Source: Andreprevotia sp. IGB-42 (lineage in GTDB: Bacteria; Pseudomonadota; Gammaproteobacteria; Burkholderiales; Chitinibacteraceae). From it: DNA of 64,000 nucleotides. Under the pieces are notes generated by a model that saw only the letters and a list, made by a program, of their open reading frames with translations, did not search any database and was not told where the DNA came from. Below are positions 17,102-26,158 of this stretch, in pieces (the stretch's first letter is position 1; each line of letters begins with the position of its first letter). The translations under genes and the position numbers were made by a program. The stretch covers positions 558,001 through 622,000 of the forward strand of contig NZ_WXTX01000001.1 of the NCBI RefSeq assembly GCF_009848685.1, read 5' to 3'.

Positions 17102-18782
17102 GGTTTTCACTCTGGCGGATCAGCAACAGCACCGGCAGCAGGCCGGCCAATACGATAATCAGGCTGGGCAATGCGGCGCGGTCCCACATGCCCTCGGAGG
17201 TCATTTCAAATACGCGGATCGCCAGCGTATCCCAGCCAAACGGCCGGGTGAGCAAGGTGATGGGCATTTCCTTCATCACATCGACGAACACCAGCAGCGC
17301 GGCCGACAGCAGGCTGCTTTTGAGCAGCGGCAGGTGCAGGCGCCAGATCACCGCCCGCGAGGTCAGCCCCAGCGAGCGCGCCGCTTCTTCCTGGCTGCGG
17401 CTGATGCGCTGCAGGCCACTGTCTATCGGCTGGAACGCCACCGCAAAGAAGCGTGCGGCCAGTGCCAGCAGCAGCACCGCCACCGTGCCTTTGAAGATGG
17501 CAATGTCGTGGTAACCCAATGGCGCCAGCCAGGCCAGCAACACGTTATCGAGCCAGGCAATCGGGATGAATACGCCTACCGACAGCACGGTACCCGGCAC
17601 TGCGTAGCCCAGCGTAGCCACGCGTGCCAGCCACTGCGTGCCGGCATCCGGGTAGCGGCGGCGCGTCACGGCCAGCAGCAAACCCAGCGTGGTGACCAGC
17701 AGCGCAGCCATGGCGGCCAAGAGCAATGAGCGGCCGATGAAACCGATATAGCGTTCATCGAAATCTGCCGCCCATACGCGAGCGCTCCAGATCACCAGTT
17801 GCAGCACCGGCAGCGCGAAAGCCAGCACGAACACCAGCAGGCACAGGCCGCTGGCCAGCCAGCGGCTGCGGCCGCGCAGCACGATGCGCTCGGCATGGCT
17901 GCTCTTGACCTGGTACGCGCGCGCCCCGCGCGAGCGCTGCTCCACCGCCACCAGCACCAGCACCAGCAACACCAGCAATGCAGCCAACTGCGATGCAGCG
18001 GTCAGGTTGAACAATGAATACCACGCCTTGTAGATGGCGGTGGTGAAGGTATCGAAATTGAAGATGGACACCGCACCGAAGTCGGCCAGGACTTCCATCA
18101 GCGCCAGCGACAGCCCGCCGGCGATCCAGGGCCGCGCCATCGGCAGCGCCACTTTCCAGAACGCCTGCCAGCGCGTGTAGCCCAGCGTTTGCGCGGCCTC
18201 GATCGCGCGCATGCCCTGCGTGGCGAATGCGTTGCGCGCCAGCAGGTACACATAGGGATAGAAGGCCAGCGACAGCACCAGCACCACGCCCCAGGCGGAG
18301 CGGATTTCCGGCACCCAGCGGCTGTCGCCATAGCTGGCACGCAACCAGCTCTGCAACGGGCCGGTAAACTCGAAAATACCCACCTGCACGAACGCCAGCA
18401 CATACGCGGGTATCGCCAGCGGCAGCATCAGCGCCCAGGCAAACACGCGCCGACCGGGGAAATCGCACACCGCAGTCAGCCAGGCCAGCGATACGCCCAG
18501 CAGCAGCACGCCCAGCCCCACGCCCAGCACCAGGATGGCAGTGTTTTTCAGCACGCCGGGCAACACGTATTCGCCCAGGTGCGCCCAGATTTCCGGCTGC
18601 GGCGAGAACAAGCCGGCCAGCACCACCATCAGCGGAATCACCGTCAGCAACACCACCGGCAGCGCATACAGCATGCCGCGGCTGAACCATTGCACTGGCC
18701 GGCTGCCAGCAGGCGCGCGTGGTGCCGGGTTACTGGCGGTGATACGGATGGGGGCTGGGGGCACTAGCGGTGCTTCATTCAT
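17094..18782 (-). CDS. fbpB: Iron(III) ABC transporter permease, double-length FbpB type
   Basis: A 562-residue inner-membrane protein made of two fused permease domains of about six helices each. Each half has an EAA loop that docks the ATPase: 'IEAAQTLGYTRWQAFWKVALP' in the first half and 'EEAARSLGLTSRAVIWRLHLP' in the second. The duplicated layout is typical of FbpB/SfuB iron permeases. Residues 1-30 are a Pro/Ala-rich cytoplasmic tail. It starts 83 bp downstream of the GDYXXLXY gene and overlaps fbpC at its end. Confidence 0.9.
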   Translation of the reverse strand: MNEAPLVPPAPIRITASNPAPRAPAGSRPVQWFSRGMLYALPVVLLTVIPLMVVLAGLFSPQPEIWAHLGEYVLPGVLKNTAILVLGVGLGVLLLGVSLAWLTAVCDFPGRRVFAWALMLPLAIPAYVLAFVQVGIFEFTGPLQSWLRASYGDSRWVPEIRSAWGVVLVLSLAFYPYVYLLARNAFATQGMRAIEAAQTLGYTRWQAFWKVALPMARPWIAGGLSLALMEVLADFGAVSIFNFDTFTTAIYKAWYSLFNLTAASQLAALLVLLVLVLVAVEQRSRGARAYQVKSSHAERIVLRGRSRWLASGLCLLVFVLAFALPVLQLVIWSARVWAADFDERYIGFIGRSLLLAAMAALLVTTLGLLLAVTRRRYPDAGTQWLARVATLGYAVPGTVLSVGVFIPIAWLDNVLLAWLAPLGYHDIAIFKGTVAVLLLALAARFFAVAFQPIDSGLQRISRSQEEAARSLGLTSRAVIWRLHLPLLKSSLLSAALLVFVDVMKEMPITLLTRPFGWDTLAIRVFEMTSEGMWDRAALPSLIIVLAGLLPVLLLIRQSENHA

Positions 18783-18865
18783 TCAGGGGCGTGGACTGGA
18801 TTGGGAATTGTTGGAGAAGGAGGTATCCGGGGTTACGCCAGCGGCGCGGGGCAGCGTACGGCCGC

Positions 18866-19420
18866 TTACTGGCGATCCGGTGGATCAATCGGCCTGCGCG
18901 CTGCATCCAGCAAGCCGGCCAGCAGCGCGGTGCCATCGTCCGCCACGCGGTAGTCGGCATAGCGTGCACTGGTAAAACGGCCACGGTCTTCATCCGGCAA
19001 TGGATATGACCGGCTGGGCAACGCTGCTGTGTCGGACCACCATTTTACCCTGATCGGGATTTCCCCGGCACGCGGTAATACCCCCACCCTGCCCACGCGG
19101 CTAAGGTGCGCGACATCATGCTGATCCAGCACCACCATCGCATGCAGCACATCGCCCTCTACTGCCTGCAAGGCATTGCTGTGGCCATAGCCACGCTCGG
19201 CTTCAGGAATGCCCATGGCAGCACTGATCTGCGCCTGCAACGGGTAATCGAGCAGCATGACGCTGCCACGCTGCAATGAATCAGCCGCGACTGGCTGCAG
19301 CGCCAGCAGTACGCGCCGGCCGTGCGCCAGCGTCTGCTCGGCCCGCCAGACCGGCGCATTGAGCAGCAACAGGGTGGCAAGCGCGGCAACGATGAAAGTG
19401 GTTTTTCTGCCAGCCTTCAT
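18866..19420 (-). CDS. GDYXXLXY-type membrane-anchored protein
   Basis: A 184-residue protein with one N-terminal membrane segment (residues ~8-24) and a periplasmic domain. The name motif appears in a reduced form: G52-S-V-M-L-L-D-Y59 keeps the Gly, Leu and Tyr of GDYxxLxY but has Ser-Val instead of Asp-Tyr. These proteins are typically encoded next to DUF2157 and DUF4401 genes, as here; their role is unknown. I chose the ATG at 19420 because it overlaps the DUF4401 stop (ATGA), indicating coupling; an ATG at 19441 would add seven residues. Confidence 0.75.
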   Translation of the reverse strand: MKAGRKTTFIVAALATLLLLNAPVWRAEQTLAHGRRVLLALQPVAADSLQRGSVMLLDYPLQAQISAAMGIPEAERGYGHSNALQAVEGDVLHAMVVLDQHDVAHLSRVGRVGVLPRAGEIPIRVKWWSDTAALPSRSYPLPDEDRGRFTSARYADYRVADDGTALLAGLLDAARRPIDPPDRQ

Positions 19421-20499
19421 GCGGGCCGCCTGCGCAGCCATGCCCAGTTGCCCACCAGCAACAAGCCGATGGCCAGCAACAGCAGGCCTTTGTCTGGTAG
19501 CGGCACAGGGAAACGACCATAAAAATCGGCAAAGCCGAACACGCCGGCAGCCACGCCCAGCCAGAGCAGCACCTTGCGTCCTTCACCCAACCCCAGCCAG
19601 ACCAGCAGGCCGGCCAGCGCCACGCCCGGCGCCAGCGCGCAGAAGGGCAGCAGGATGGCCAGCGGCGTCAGCCACCGGTGCAGGCCGGGGTTGCGCCGCA
19701 CGTCATGCACCACCGCCACCAGCAGCGGCAACAGCCCCAGCAAACGCAATGCCCATATCACCACCGGCTGCTGCCAGCCCATGCCCCAATAGGGGTCTGC
19801 GCCGCCGGGCCTGCCGATGAACAAATCCGCCCACCCACCGATAGCCAGCAAGGCCACCACCAGCAGCGCATGCCGTACCGGTAGCCACGGCGAATCAGCA
19901 CCGACCGGGCGTACCCACAGCCACCACAGTGCCAGGCCATACACCGTATCCCGCGCTGCACCGGCGGCAAAACGCCAGGCCATGCCGCTGGTTGGCGCTG
20001 GTACGTCAGTGCTGTATGGCGCAAAAAACGGGCCTGGCGTCAGCCAGTACCACAGCACGGCCAGCAGCGTAACGGCGGCAATGAAACGCAGCAGCACGTT
20101 GGGGAACACCGCGAACAGCAGCGCCGCAAAACCGAACATCCAGATCGTGGTGCTGGAACCGGGATCAACACCGGCGATCACCAGCGCAGCGCCGGCAATC
20201 ACCGTGGGGATGGCAATCTGCGTGAGGAAATAGACCTTGCTGGTTCGCAGCAGCCCACCTGCGCCCAACAGCAGCACCACACCGCAAGCAATGTAGAGCA
20301 CGTTGCTGCCGCTGATACCGGCGGCCACCACCACGGCAATGGTCAGCAGCGCGGCGGCCACCCATGCCGCCACCGCCTGCAGCACCAGTACCGGCCACGG
20401 CATGCTGTCTTCCTGCACTGGCAACACGGCATCGGCCGCGAGTTGCCCGGATGCGCGCAACGCGGCAACGACCTCATCAAAACGCGTCGGGGTTGTCAT
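19417..20499 (-). CDS. DUF4401 membrane protein
   Basis: A 360-residue protein with about 11 hydrophobic segments and a short N-terminal cytoplasmic region. Sequence and context match DUF4401, found almost always between DUF2157 and GDYXXLXY genes. GGAG lies 6 nt upstream of the ATG at 20499, which also overlaps the DUF2157 stop by 4 bp. A longer reading to 20589 lies within DUF2157 and is rejected. The function is not known for any member; a membrane complex with its two neighbours is an inference from consistent co-occurrence and coupling. Confidence 0.78.
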   Translation of the reverse strand: MTTPTRFDEVVAALRASGQLAADAVLPVQEDSMPWPVLVLQAVAAWVAAALLTIAVVVAAGISGSNVLYIACGVVLLLGAGGLLRTSKVYFLTQIAIPTVIAGAALVIAGVDPGSSTTIWMFGFAALLFAVFPNVLLRFIAAVTLLAVLWYWLTPGPFFAPYSTDVPAPTSGMAWRFAAGAARDTVYGLALWWLWVRPVGADSPWLPVRHALLVVALLAIGGWADLFIGRPGGADPYWGMGWQQPVVIWALRLLGLLPLLVAVVHDVRRNPGLHRWLTPLAILLPFCALAPGVALAGLLVWLGLGEGRKVLLWLGVAAGVFGFADFYGRFPVPLPDKGLLLLAIGLLLVGNWAWLRRRPA

Positions 20500-21542
20500 C
20501 GCTGCTCCTGTGTTTCCGGAGTCATCATGGCGGCACCTGCAGTGCTGACGGGATTGGCGGACCAGCGCCGGTTCAGGCGGTTGAGCCACCAGCTGATGGC
20601 AGACAGGCCAAACACGGCGAGCACGGCCAGCAGCGACAGGATCAGCTCAAGACGGCCAGCCTTGCACGCCAGCGTGATGCCGACCGCCCAGGCGGCAAAC
20701 AGCGGTAGCGCCAGCAAGAACAGCTCTTGCCGCCGGTAATAAGCAAACAGGCTTGCCGCAGCCCAGATCAGCCACAGCACGCCAACTGCAACACCGCTGA
20801 TGAAATGGTCTGTGCCGATTGACGGGGCTTCGAGTATGGCCATGCATAGGCCGAAGGTCAGCATCACCGCCAGCAGCGCACCCAGTAGCCTGGGCAGGAT
20901 GCGCTGCGCCCATTGTTGTCTGCCGCGCAGCAACCATTCCACCACGCCCTGTGACAGCAGCAGGAAGGCCAGCATGGGCAGGTTGACCCATGCATACGGC
21001 TCCACCAGCACGCCACCCGGCATGCGCAGCTGTCCGGGCAGCTCTTTCAGCGCCCAAGCCATCAGCAGGCCCCAGAACACCCACAGCGGCATCCACCTTG
21101 CCAGCACGGCCCAAGGCAGCGCCAGCGCGGCCCACAGCAGCAGGAATTGCCAGCCATCCATGCCGGAGGGATAAGCGGTATCCACCACACCCAGCCAGAG
21201 GCCCGCCATCACGGCAATGGCAAACAGCCCCCAGCGCGCGGATCGGGATTCGGGCCTGCGCCCCCAGCTCAGCCACGCCACGGCCAGCAGCGCCAGCCAG
21301 ATGGCTTGTACCAGCCCTAGCACGGCAAGGCGTGGCCAGGCATGCCAGTCGAACGCGGTCAGCAGCGAGATCGCGCCGACAGCCACGCACAGCATCCCGC
21401 ATACCAGCAGCAACCGTTCGATCTGGCCCCGCCAGCGCGCAAGATCCGGCAAGATGCCCAGCTGCTGCAGCGCCCAACGATAGCCGGCATCGTCCAGGGC
21501 GCGCTGGCTACGCCAGGTTTCCAGCACAGCACGTGGGTCCAC
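20496..21542 (-). CDS. DUF2157 membrane protein
   Basis: A 348-residue protein: ~45 soluble N-terminal residues ('GYRWALQQLGILPDLARWRGQIERLLL'), then about 10 hydrophobic segments. The N-terminal helix-turn region followed by a polytopic membrane part is the DUF2157 pattern. The frame begins with GTG at 21542, with GGAGG upstream at good spacing. It is the first gene of a tightly overlapped trio (DUF2157-DUF4401-GDYXXLXY) that lies between fbpA and fbpB. No catalytic motif is evident. Confidence 0.78.
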   Translation of the reverse strand: MDPRAVLETWRSQRALDDAGYRWALQQLGILPDLARWRGQIERLLLVCGMLCVAVGAISLLTAFDWHAWPRLAVLGLVQAIWLALLAVAWLSWGRRPESRSARWGLFAIAVMAGLWLGVVDTAYPSGMDGWQFLLLWAALALPWAVLARWMPLWVFWGLLMAWALKELPGQLRMPGGVLVEPYAWVNLPMLAFLLLSQGVVEWLLRGRQQWAQRILPRLLGALLAVMLTFGLCMAILEAPSIGTDHFISGVAVGVLWLIWAAASLFAYYRRQELFLLALPLFAAWAVGITLACKAGRLELILSLLAVLAVFGLSAISWWLNRLNRRWSANPVSTAGAAMMTPETQEQR

Positions 21543-21593
21543 TGCATGGCCTCCGGTTCAGATCAACGGTGAACCACCTTAGGCGAAACACAC

Positions 21594-21634
21594 CCGGCTG
21601 TCATGCTTTGCGCTTGCCAACAAAGCACAGCCGG
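21594..21634 (-). terminator. Intercistronic hairpin after fbpA
   Basis: CCGGCTGT...GCTTTG pairs with CAAAGC-ACAGCCGG around a ~10-nt loop, with a 3-nt bulge. It lies 17 bp after the fbpA stop. Such hairpins often cap the abundant binding-protein mRNA and lower downstream expression. Confidence 0.4.
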
Positions 21635-21651
21635 CCGGCAATGCAACGGGC

Positions 21652-22671
21652 TTATTTATAGCCGGCGCGGTCCATCAACTGCACCGCCTTGCCCTGCAGC
21701 TCGCCCGCCTTGGAGACGTTGATCACGTTCGGGCGGAACGTACCCCAGCCCAGCACCACATCATTGGGCTTGATCTTGGGGTTGGCGGGGAACTCCATAT
21801 CCTTGTCGGCGTACATCTTCTGCGCCTTGTCCGATGCCAGCCATTCGATCAGCTTGAGTGCGCCCTTCTCGTTCCTGGCATAGCGCGTTACGCCCGCACC
21901 GGATACGTTGACATGCGTGCCTTCGGCATTCTGGTTGGCCCAGAACAGCTTGACCGGGAAATCCGGCTTGGCGGCAACCAGGCGGCCAAAATAGTAGCTG
22001 TTGGCAACCGCTACGTCGCACTGGCCGGCAGCCAGTGCTTCCAGCATCTTGGTGTCGTCCGGGAACGGGTTGGTGGCGAGGTTGGCCACCCAGCCGCGCA
22101 CCATTTTCTCGGTTTTGGCTTCGCCGTACTGCGCGATCATCATGCCCACCAGAGATTGGTTGTACACCGACTTGGACGTGCGCAGGCACAGCCGGCCCTT
22201 CCACCTGGGGTCTGCCAGATCTTCATAGGTAGAGAGATCAGCCGGCTTTACGCGGGCCGGGCTGTAGAAGATGGTACGGGCACGGACCGACAAGCCATAC
22301 CAATGGCCCTCCGGATCTCGCAGGTGCACGGGGATATGCTCTTCAATCGCTTTCGATTGCGTGGCCTTGAGGATGCCCAGGCTGGTAGCGCGCCACAGAT
22401 TGCCGGCGTCGACCGTGATCAGCATGTCGGCAGGGGTATTGGCGCCCTCGGCTTTCAGGCGCTCCAGCAGCGGGCCGTCCTGACCGGTGAGCACGCGGAT
22501 TTCGACGCCGGTTTCCTTGGTATAGGCATCAAACAGCGGCTTGATCAGTTGTTCGTTGCGCGAGGAATACACGGTGACGGTTTCGGCCTGCGCGGCCAGC
22601 GCAGCACACGCAGTCAGAATCGCAGCCAGCACGGCGTTCTTTTTCACAGCAAAGCTCCAGATAGCGTTCAT
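21652..22671 (-). CDS. fbpA: Iron(III) ABC transporter, periplasmic binding protein
   Basis: A 339-residue periplasmic protein. Signal peptide: residues 1-29 (AVLAAILTACAALAAQA). The mature part begins 'ETVTVYSSRNEQLIKPLFDAY', as in FbpA/SfuA proteins, and has the tyrosine pair in 'VANSYYFGRL' that coordinates Fe3+. The C-terminal 'IEWLASDKAQKMYADKDMEFPANP' is also typical. A Fur-like 19-bp box lies 26 bp upstream of the ATG, so iron repression is likely. The permease and ATPase genes are on the same strand but displaced by three membrane-protein genes. Confidence 0.93.
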   Translation of the reverse strand: MNAIWSFAVKKNAVLAAILTACAALAAQAETVTVYSSRNEQLIKPLFDAYTKETGVEIRVLTGQDGPLLERLKAEGANTPADMLITVDAGNLWRATSLGILKATQSKAIEEHIPVHLRDPEGHWYGLSVRARTIFYSPARVKPADLSTYEDLADPRWKGRLCLRTSKSVYNQSLVGMMIAQYGEAKTEKMVRGWVANLATNPFPDDTKMLEALAAGQCDVAVANSYYFGRLVAAKPDFPVKLFWANQNAEGTHVNVSGAGVTRYARNEKGALKLIEWLASDKAQKMYADKDMEFPANPKIKPNDVVLGWGTFRPNVINVSKAGELQGKAVQLMDRAGYK

Positions 22672-22696
22672 GAGTGTCTGGTCCCATTTTAGCAAA

Positions 22697-22715
22697 AATG
22701 GGAACCGTTCTCATT
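22697..22715 (-). promoter_or_regulatory. Fur-box-like operator upstream of fbpA
   Basis: On the minus strand the site reads AATGAGAACGGTTCCCATT: two 9-bp half-sites around one base with a single mismatch, close to the 7-1-7 Fur pattern TGAGAAT-N-ATTCTCA. It is placed where RNA polymerase would bind for fbpA. Confidence 0.7.
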
Positions 22716-22775
22716 GGCAAATCTGCAGTTGCAAAGTTCCGTATCTGTAACCCATCCGTCATCAGGCCGGAGGCG

Positions 22776-24413
22776 TTACACGCGGAAGCGGGCGATTTCC
22801 GTATCCAGGCCAGCCACGATATCGCGCAGCTTGCCGGCAGAGCCGGCCGAGTTGAGCGCTTCCTGGCTGTTCTGCCCGGCAAAGTTGGACACCTTCTCCA
22901 CGTGCAGGCCGATGTGCTGTGCGGCGGACGTCTGCTCGCCCAGCGCTTCGATCAGCACATTGAGCTCGTTGCGGGTATGGGCGGCGCCATCGTGCAGCTG
23001 GCGCACCGGCTCCACCAAGCCATGCACCAGCGCCACGCCGGATTTGACCAGCGTTTCACCGTTGAGCAGCTTGCTGGCCGCCAGCCGCGTTTGCTGCTGG
23101 ATGGCCTCGATGGTGACGGTAATTTCGGCAGTGGAGCGGCCGGTATGCTCGGCCAGCTTGCGCACTTCATCGGCCACCACGGCAAAGCCGCGGCCCTGCT
23201 CGCCGGCACGCGCCGCTTCGATCGCGGCGTTCAGCGCCAGCAGGTTGGTCTGATCGGCAATCGCCTTGATCACGCCCACGATGCGGCCAATTTCTTCCGC
23301 CTGCCCGGCCAGCTTGGATACATCCGCCACGGATTCCTGGATGGTATCGACCATCTTGCCGATTTCATTGGCAGCCTGCCCCAGTTGGCGATCACTCTGC
23401 CCGGCCAGTTGCTCGGCGGTGCGCGCAGTTTCCAGCACCTGTTGCGAGCTGTTGGACAGGCTCTCGATGCTGGTGTACAGCTCTTCGACTGCGGCAGCCA
23501 TGGCGGAAGTCGATTCGCTCTGCCGGTTGGTGCCATCGGCAATCTGCCGGCTGCTTTGCGCCACGGTGCCCGCCTCGGCCTGCACTTCGCGGCTGCGCTG
23601 CGCCACGGTGCGCAAGCTGCTTTGCAGCGTATCGAACAGGCCGTTGAGCAGCCGCGCGGCATTGGAGAGTTCATCACGCCCGGCCACCGGAGCCCGTGTG
23701 GACAGATCCAGACTGCGCTGCACGGTTTCGATCGCGCCCACCATGCCCTGGATCTGGCTCATCACCATGCGGATGATCAGCACCGCAGTGGCCGACAGTG
23801 CCACCAGCGCAATCAGCGTTGCCGTCGCCAGCCCCCCCTTGACCTTGGTATTGGCGCTGCGGGTATCGGCGGTGATGCGCTCGGCTTCCTTCTGGTTGAA
23901 GGCGATCAGCGAGCGCAAGGTGGTTGCGGCGGTTTCAAACAGGCTTTCCGATTGCTGGTACGCCACCTGATAGGTATCGAGCGTAACCATGCCATCGGCA
24001 ATCTTGTTCTGGTTGTCCGACAGGCCGGCATCGGCATCCTTCCATGCCTTCCACTGGCCTTCGAAGGTTTTCCACAGCGCGGCCTCTTCGTCGGCCTTGT
24101 TCAGTTTCTGGTAACGCTGGAAGCTTTCCTCCGCGTGTGCCCATACCTGCTGCTTGATGGCCAGTTGCTTTTTGAGCGCCTCACCCGGGCTTTCCATCCG
24201 CGCGATGGCCAGCACGATCAGCTCTTGCGCGCGGATCGCCTGCTGGGCTTCGCCCAATGTTTGCAGGTTCAGTACCGATGGCAATGCTTCATCGGCAATC
24301 TGCTCGACTGCGGTCTCGCCGTTGCGCACGCCCAACCAGCCAAAGAAGGCGGTAATCAACAACAGGCCGAGTGCAATACCGGCAAAAAGATAAAGTTTGG
24401 TCTGGATACGCAT
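22776..24413 (-). CDS. Methyl-accepting chemotaxis protein
   Basis: A 545-residue chemoreceptor. TM1 is at residues ~6-27, a helical periplasmic sensor at ~28-190, TM2 at ~191-214, then a HAMP segment and a long coiled-coil signalling domain to the end. The invariant hairpin tip is intact around residue 396: '[20 protein letters not shown]' followed by [15 protein letters not shown]. It relays ligand binding to CheA/CheW. The ligand is unknown. The C-terminus lacks a CheR-binding pentapeptide. I chose the ATG at 24413 with AAGG upstream. It stands alone, divergent from rdgC. Confidence 0.92.
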   Translation of the reverse strand: MRIQTKLYLFAGIALGLLLITAFFGWLGVRNGETAVEQIADEALPSVLNLQTLGEAQQAIRAQELIVLAIARMESPGEALKKQLAIKQQVWAHAEESFQRYQKLNKADEEAALWKTFEGQWKAWKDADAGLSDNQNKIADGMVTLDTYQVAYQQSESLFETAATTLRSLIAFNQKEAERITADTRSANTKVKGGLATATLIALVALSATAVLIIRMVMSQIQGMVGAIETVQRSLDLSTRAPVAGRDELSNAARLLNGLFDTLQSSLRTVAQRSREVQAEAGTVAQSSRQIADGTNRQSESTSAMAAAVEELYTSIESLSNSSQQVLETARTAEQLAGQSDRQLGQAANEIGKMVDTIQESVADVSKLAGQAEEIGRIVGVIKAIADQTNLLALNAAIEAARAGEQGRGFAVVADEVRKLAEHTGRSTAEITVTIEAIQQQTRLAASKLLNGETLVKSGVALVHGLVEPVRQLHDGAAHTRNELNVLIEALGEQTSAAQHIGLHVEKVSNFAGQNSQEALNSAGSAGKLRDIVAGLDTEIARFRV

Positions 24414-24630
24414 GGGTGCGCCTTCCCTCATTACTGTGCATTACCGTTCTAGCGTAGCTGGCGCGAGCGGCATTGCTGGATAATCAACAAATGCTGATGT
24501 TCGTCTAGTACGCGATATCGCGCAAGCAATAACGTAAGTTTAAACCTTACAAACAACAACATAGGCAACCGCAGGGCACCCCGGTAGAATCCTTCGCCCT
24601 GCCGTACACTGCTCCAATCAGGAAATCCCC

Positions 24631-25542
24631 ATGCTCTGGTTCCGCAATCTCCAGCTTTACCGCCTTTCCCCCGATCACGCCCTGAAGGCCGAAACCATTG
24701 CAGAAGCGCTGGCCAAGCGGCCGTGGCTGCCGTGCGGCACGCACGACCTGTTCAGCCAGGGCTGGGTACCCCCTGCGCGCTTCGCGCCGGACCTGATGGT
24801 GTTTGCCAGCCAGGATGCCGTGCTGGTCACGCTCAAGACCGAAGAAAAAATCCTGCCCGGCCCGGTGATCAAGGAAGAAGTGGACGAGCGCATCGCCAGG
24901 ATCGAGGCCGAAGAAAACCGCCGCGTTGGCCGCAAGGAAGCGAAAGACATCAAGGAGCGCGTCACCGAGGAGCTGATTCCCAAGGCGTTCAGCCGCTCGC
25001 GCAGCCAGCGCGCGCTGATCGACCTGCAAGCCGGCCTGGTGCTGGTGGAGAGCGCCAGCTCCGCCAAGGCCGAGCAACTGTTGTCCATCCTGCGCGAAAC
25101 GCTGGGCAGCCTGCCCACGCGCCTGATCAATACCCAGACCACACCGCAGACCGCCATGACGCTGTGGCTGGAAAACCCGGCCGAAGGCGTGTTCGACCTG
25201 GGCCAGGATGCCGAGCTGCGCGAGCCGGGTGATGGCGGCGCCATCGCCCGCCTGACCCGTCAGGCGCTGGATACTCCGGAAGTGCTGCATCATCTGGAGA
25301 CTGGCAAACTGGTAGCCAAGCTGGCGCTGTCCTGGGAAGACAAACTGGCGTTCCAACTGACCGAAAAACTGGAAATCAAACGCCTGACCATGCTGGACGT
25401 GCTGCAGGACCAGCTGAAAGACGCCGATGGCCAGGATCAGCAGGCATTGTTCGAGGGCAGCTTTGCGCTGACCGTGGGCGAATTGCGCCTGTTCGTGCCG
25501 GTGCTGATCGAGGCGCTGGGCGGGGAAATGCCTACGGCATAA
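24631..25542 (+). CDS. rdgC: Recombination-associated protein RdgC
   Basis: A 303-residue DNA-binding protein whose family forms a ring dimer on double-stranded DNA and restrains RecA. The start 'MLWFRNLQLYRL' and the internal 'GWVPP', 'KTEEKILPGPVIKEEVDER' and 'GRKEAKDIKE' segments are characteristic, and the length equals the E. coli protein. An AGGAAA site precedes the ATG. It is monocistronic: a divergent chemoreceptor lies upstream and a very strong hairpin follows the stop. Confidence 0.95.
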   Translation: MLWFRNLQLYRLSPDHALKAETIAEALAKRPWLPCGTHDLFSQGWVPPARFAPDLMVFASQDAVLVTLKTEEKILPGPVIKEEVDERIARIEAEENRRVGRKEAKDIKERVTEELIPKAFSRSRSQRALIDLQAGLVLVESASSAKAEQLLSILRETLGSLPTRLINTQTTPQTAMTLWLENPAEGVFDLGQDAELREPGDGGAIARLTRQALDTPEVLHHLETGKLVAKLALSWEDKLAFQLTEKLEIKRLTMLDVLQDQLKDADGQDQQALFEGSFALTVGELRLFVPVLIEALGGEMPTA

Positions 25543-25549
25543 GTCAGGA

Positions 25550-25570
25550 TTGCAGCGGCTGCCGCTGCAA
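25550..25570. repeat. 21-bp palindrome just after rdgC
   Basis: TTGCAGCGGC-T-GCCGCTGCAA is a perfect 10-1-10 inverted repeat beginning 8 bp after the rdgC stop and directly preceding the larger terminator hairpin. Confidence 0.6.
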
Positions 25571-25574
25571 CCGT

Positions 25575-25616
25575 CAATAAACATCGGGGGCGCTTTTGCG
25601 CCCCCGATGTTTATTG
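25575..25616. terminator. Bidirectional terminator between rdgC and the DUF2214 gene
   Basis: A 19-bp perfect stem with a TTTT loop (CATCGGGGGCGC core, flanked by AATAAA / TTTATT). The AT-rich base of the stem gives T-rich tails on both strands, suiting the convergent genes on either side. Confidence 0.85.
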
Positions 25617-25682
25617 ATCCCGCTACCGGATAATGCCTGCAGGCAAGCAGTCATCACCTGATCGTACAAGCGCAGCAAACCA

Positions 25683-26138
25683 TCACCCCGGCAAGCCAAT
25701 CCCCCGCGCCATACAGGCAGCCAGCACCGGAATCAGCGCCAGCAGGTGTACTTCGATCATCACCAGGCGGCGTACCGTCTTCAGTTCCTTGTCTGCAGGA
25801 ATGAATGCGGGATCAGCGGCAGCGGCTTTTTTCCAGGCCAGGAAACGCGTGGTGGGCCAAGCGGACAGCAGGCCGATCACCACGAACAGGGTCACCTTGG
25901 CGTGGAATACCGGGTTGTGCACATAGAATGCCGAGCCCTTGATGCCATAAAACACCCGCAGCAAACCGGTACCCAGCACCAGCACGGCCATCAATGCGTA
26001 CAGCGCGTCGTAGCGGGCCAAACGGGTGGCGGCCAGTGGCATCCACTCGCGCTTGATCAGTACGGTTTCGATGGCAAGAAAGGTGACCAGCAGCAAAATG
26101 GCCAGGTAATGCGCAGCAGCTAGTGCAGCATCGAGCAT
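25683..26138 (-). CDS. DUF2214 family membrane protein
   Basis: A 151-residue protein with four hydrophobic segments. The opening 'LAAAHYLAILLLVTFLAIETVLI' with its HY pair, and the middle 'RVFYGIKGSAFYVHNPVFHAKV', are typical of DUF2214, which has no assigned function. The conserved histidines in membrane segments hint at haem or metal binding, but this is only an inference. It follows the YaeF-like gene on the same strand with a 20-bp gap. Confidence 0.8.
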   Translation of the reverse strand: MLDAALAAAHYLAILLLVTFLAIETVLIKREWMPLAATRLARYDALYALMAVLVLGTGLLRVFYGIKGSAFYVHNPVFHAKVTLFVVIGLLSAWPTTRFLAWKKAAAADPAFIPADKELKTVRRLVMIEVHLLALIPVLAACMARGIGLPG

Positions 26139-26158
26139 GGGAACTCCCTGTGGGTGGA

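Noticed and set aside
25575-25616. Phage attachment site or IS end
   Set aside because: The perfect inverted repeat has a 4-nt loop, T-rich tails and sits between convergent gene ends, which is simply a bidirectional terminator; no integrase or transposase is nearby.
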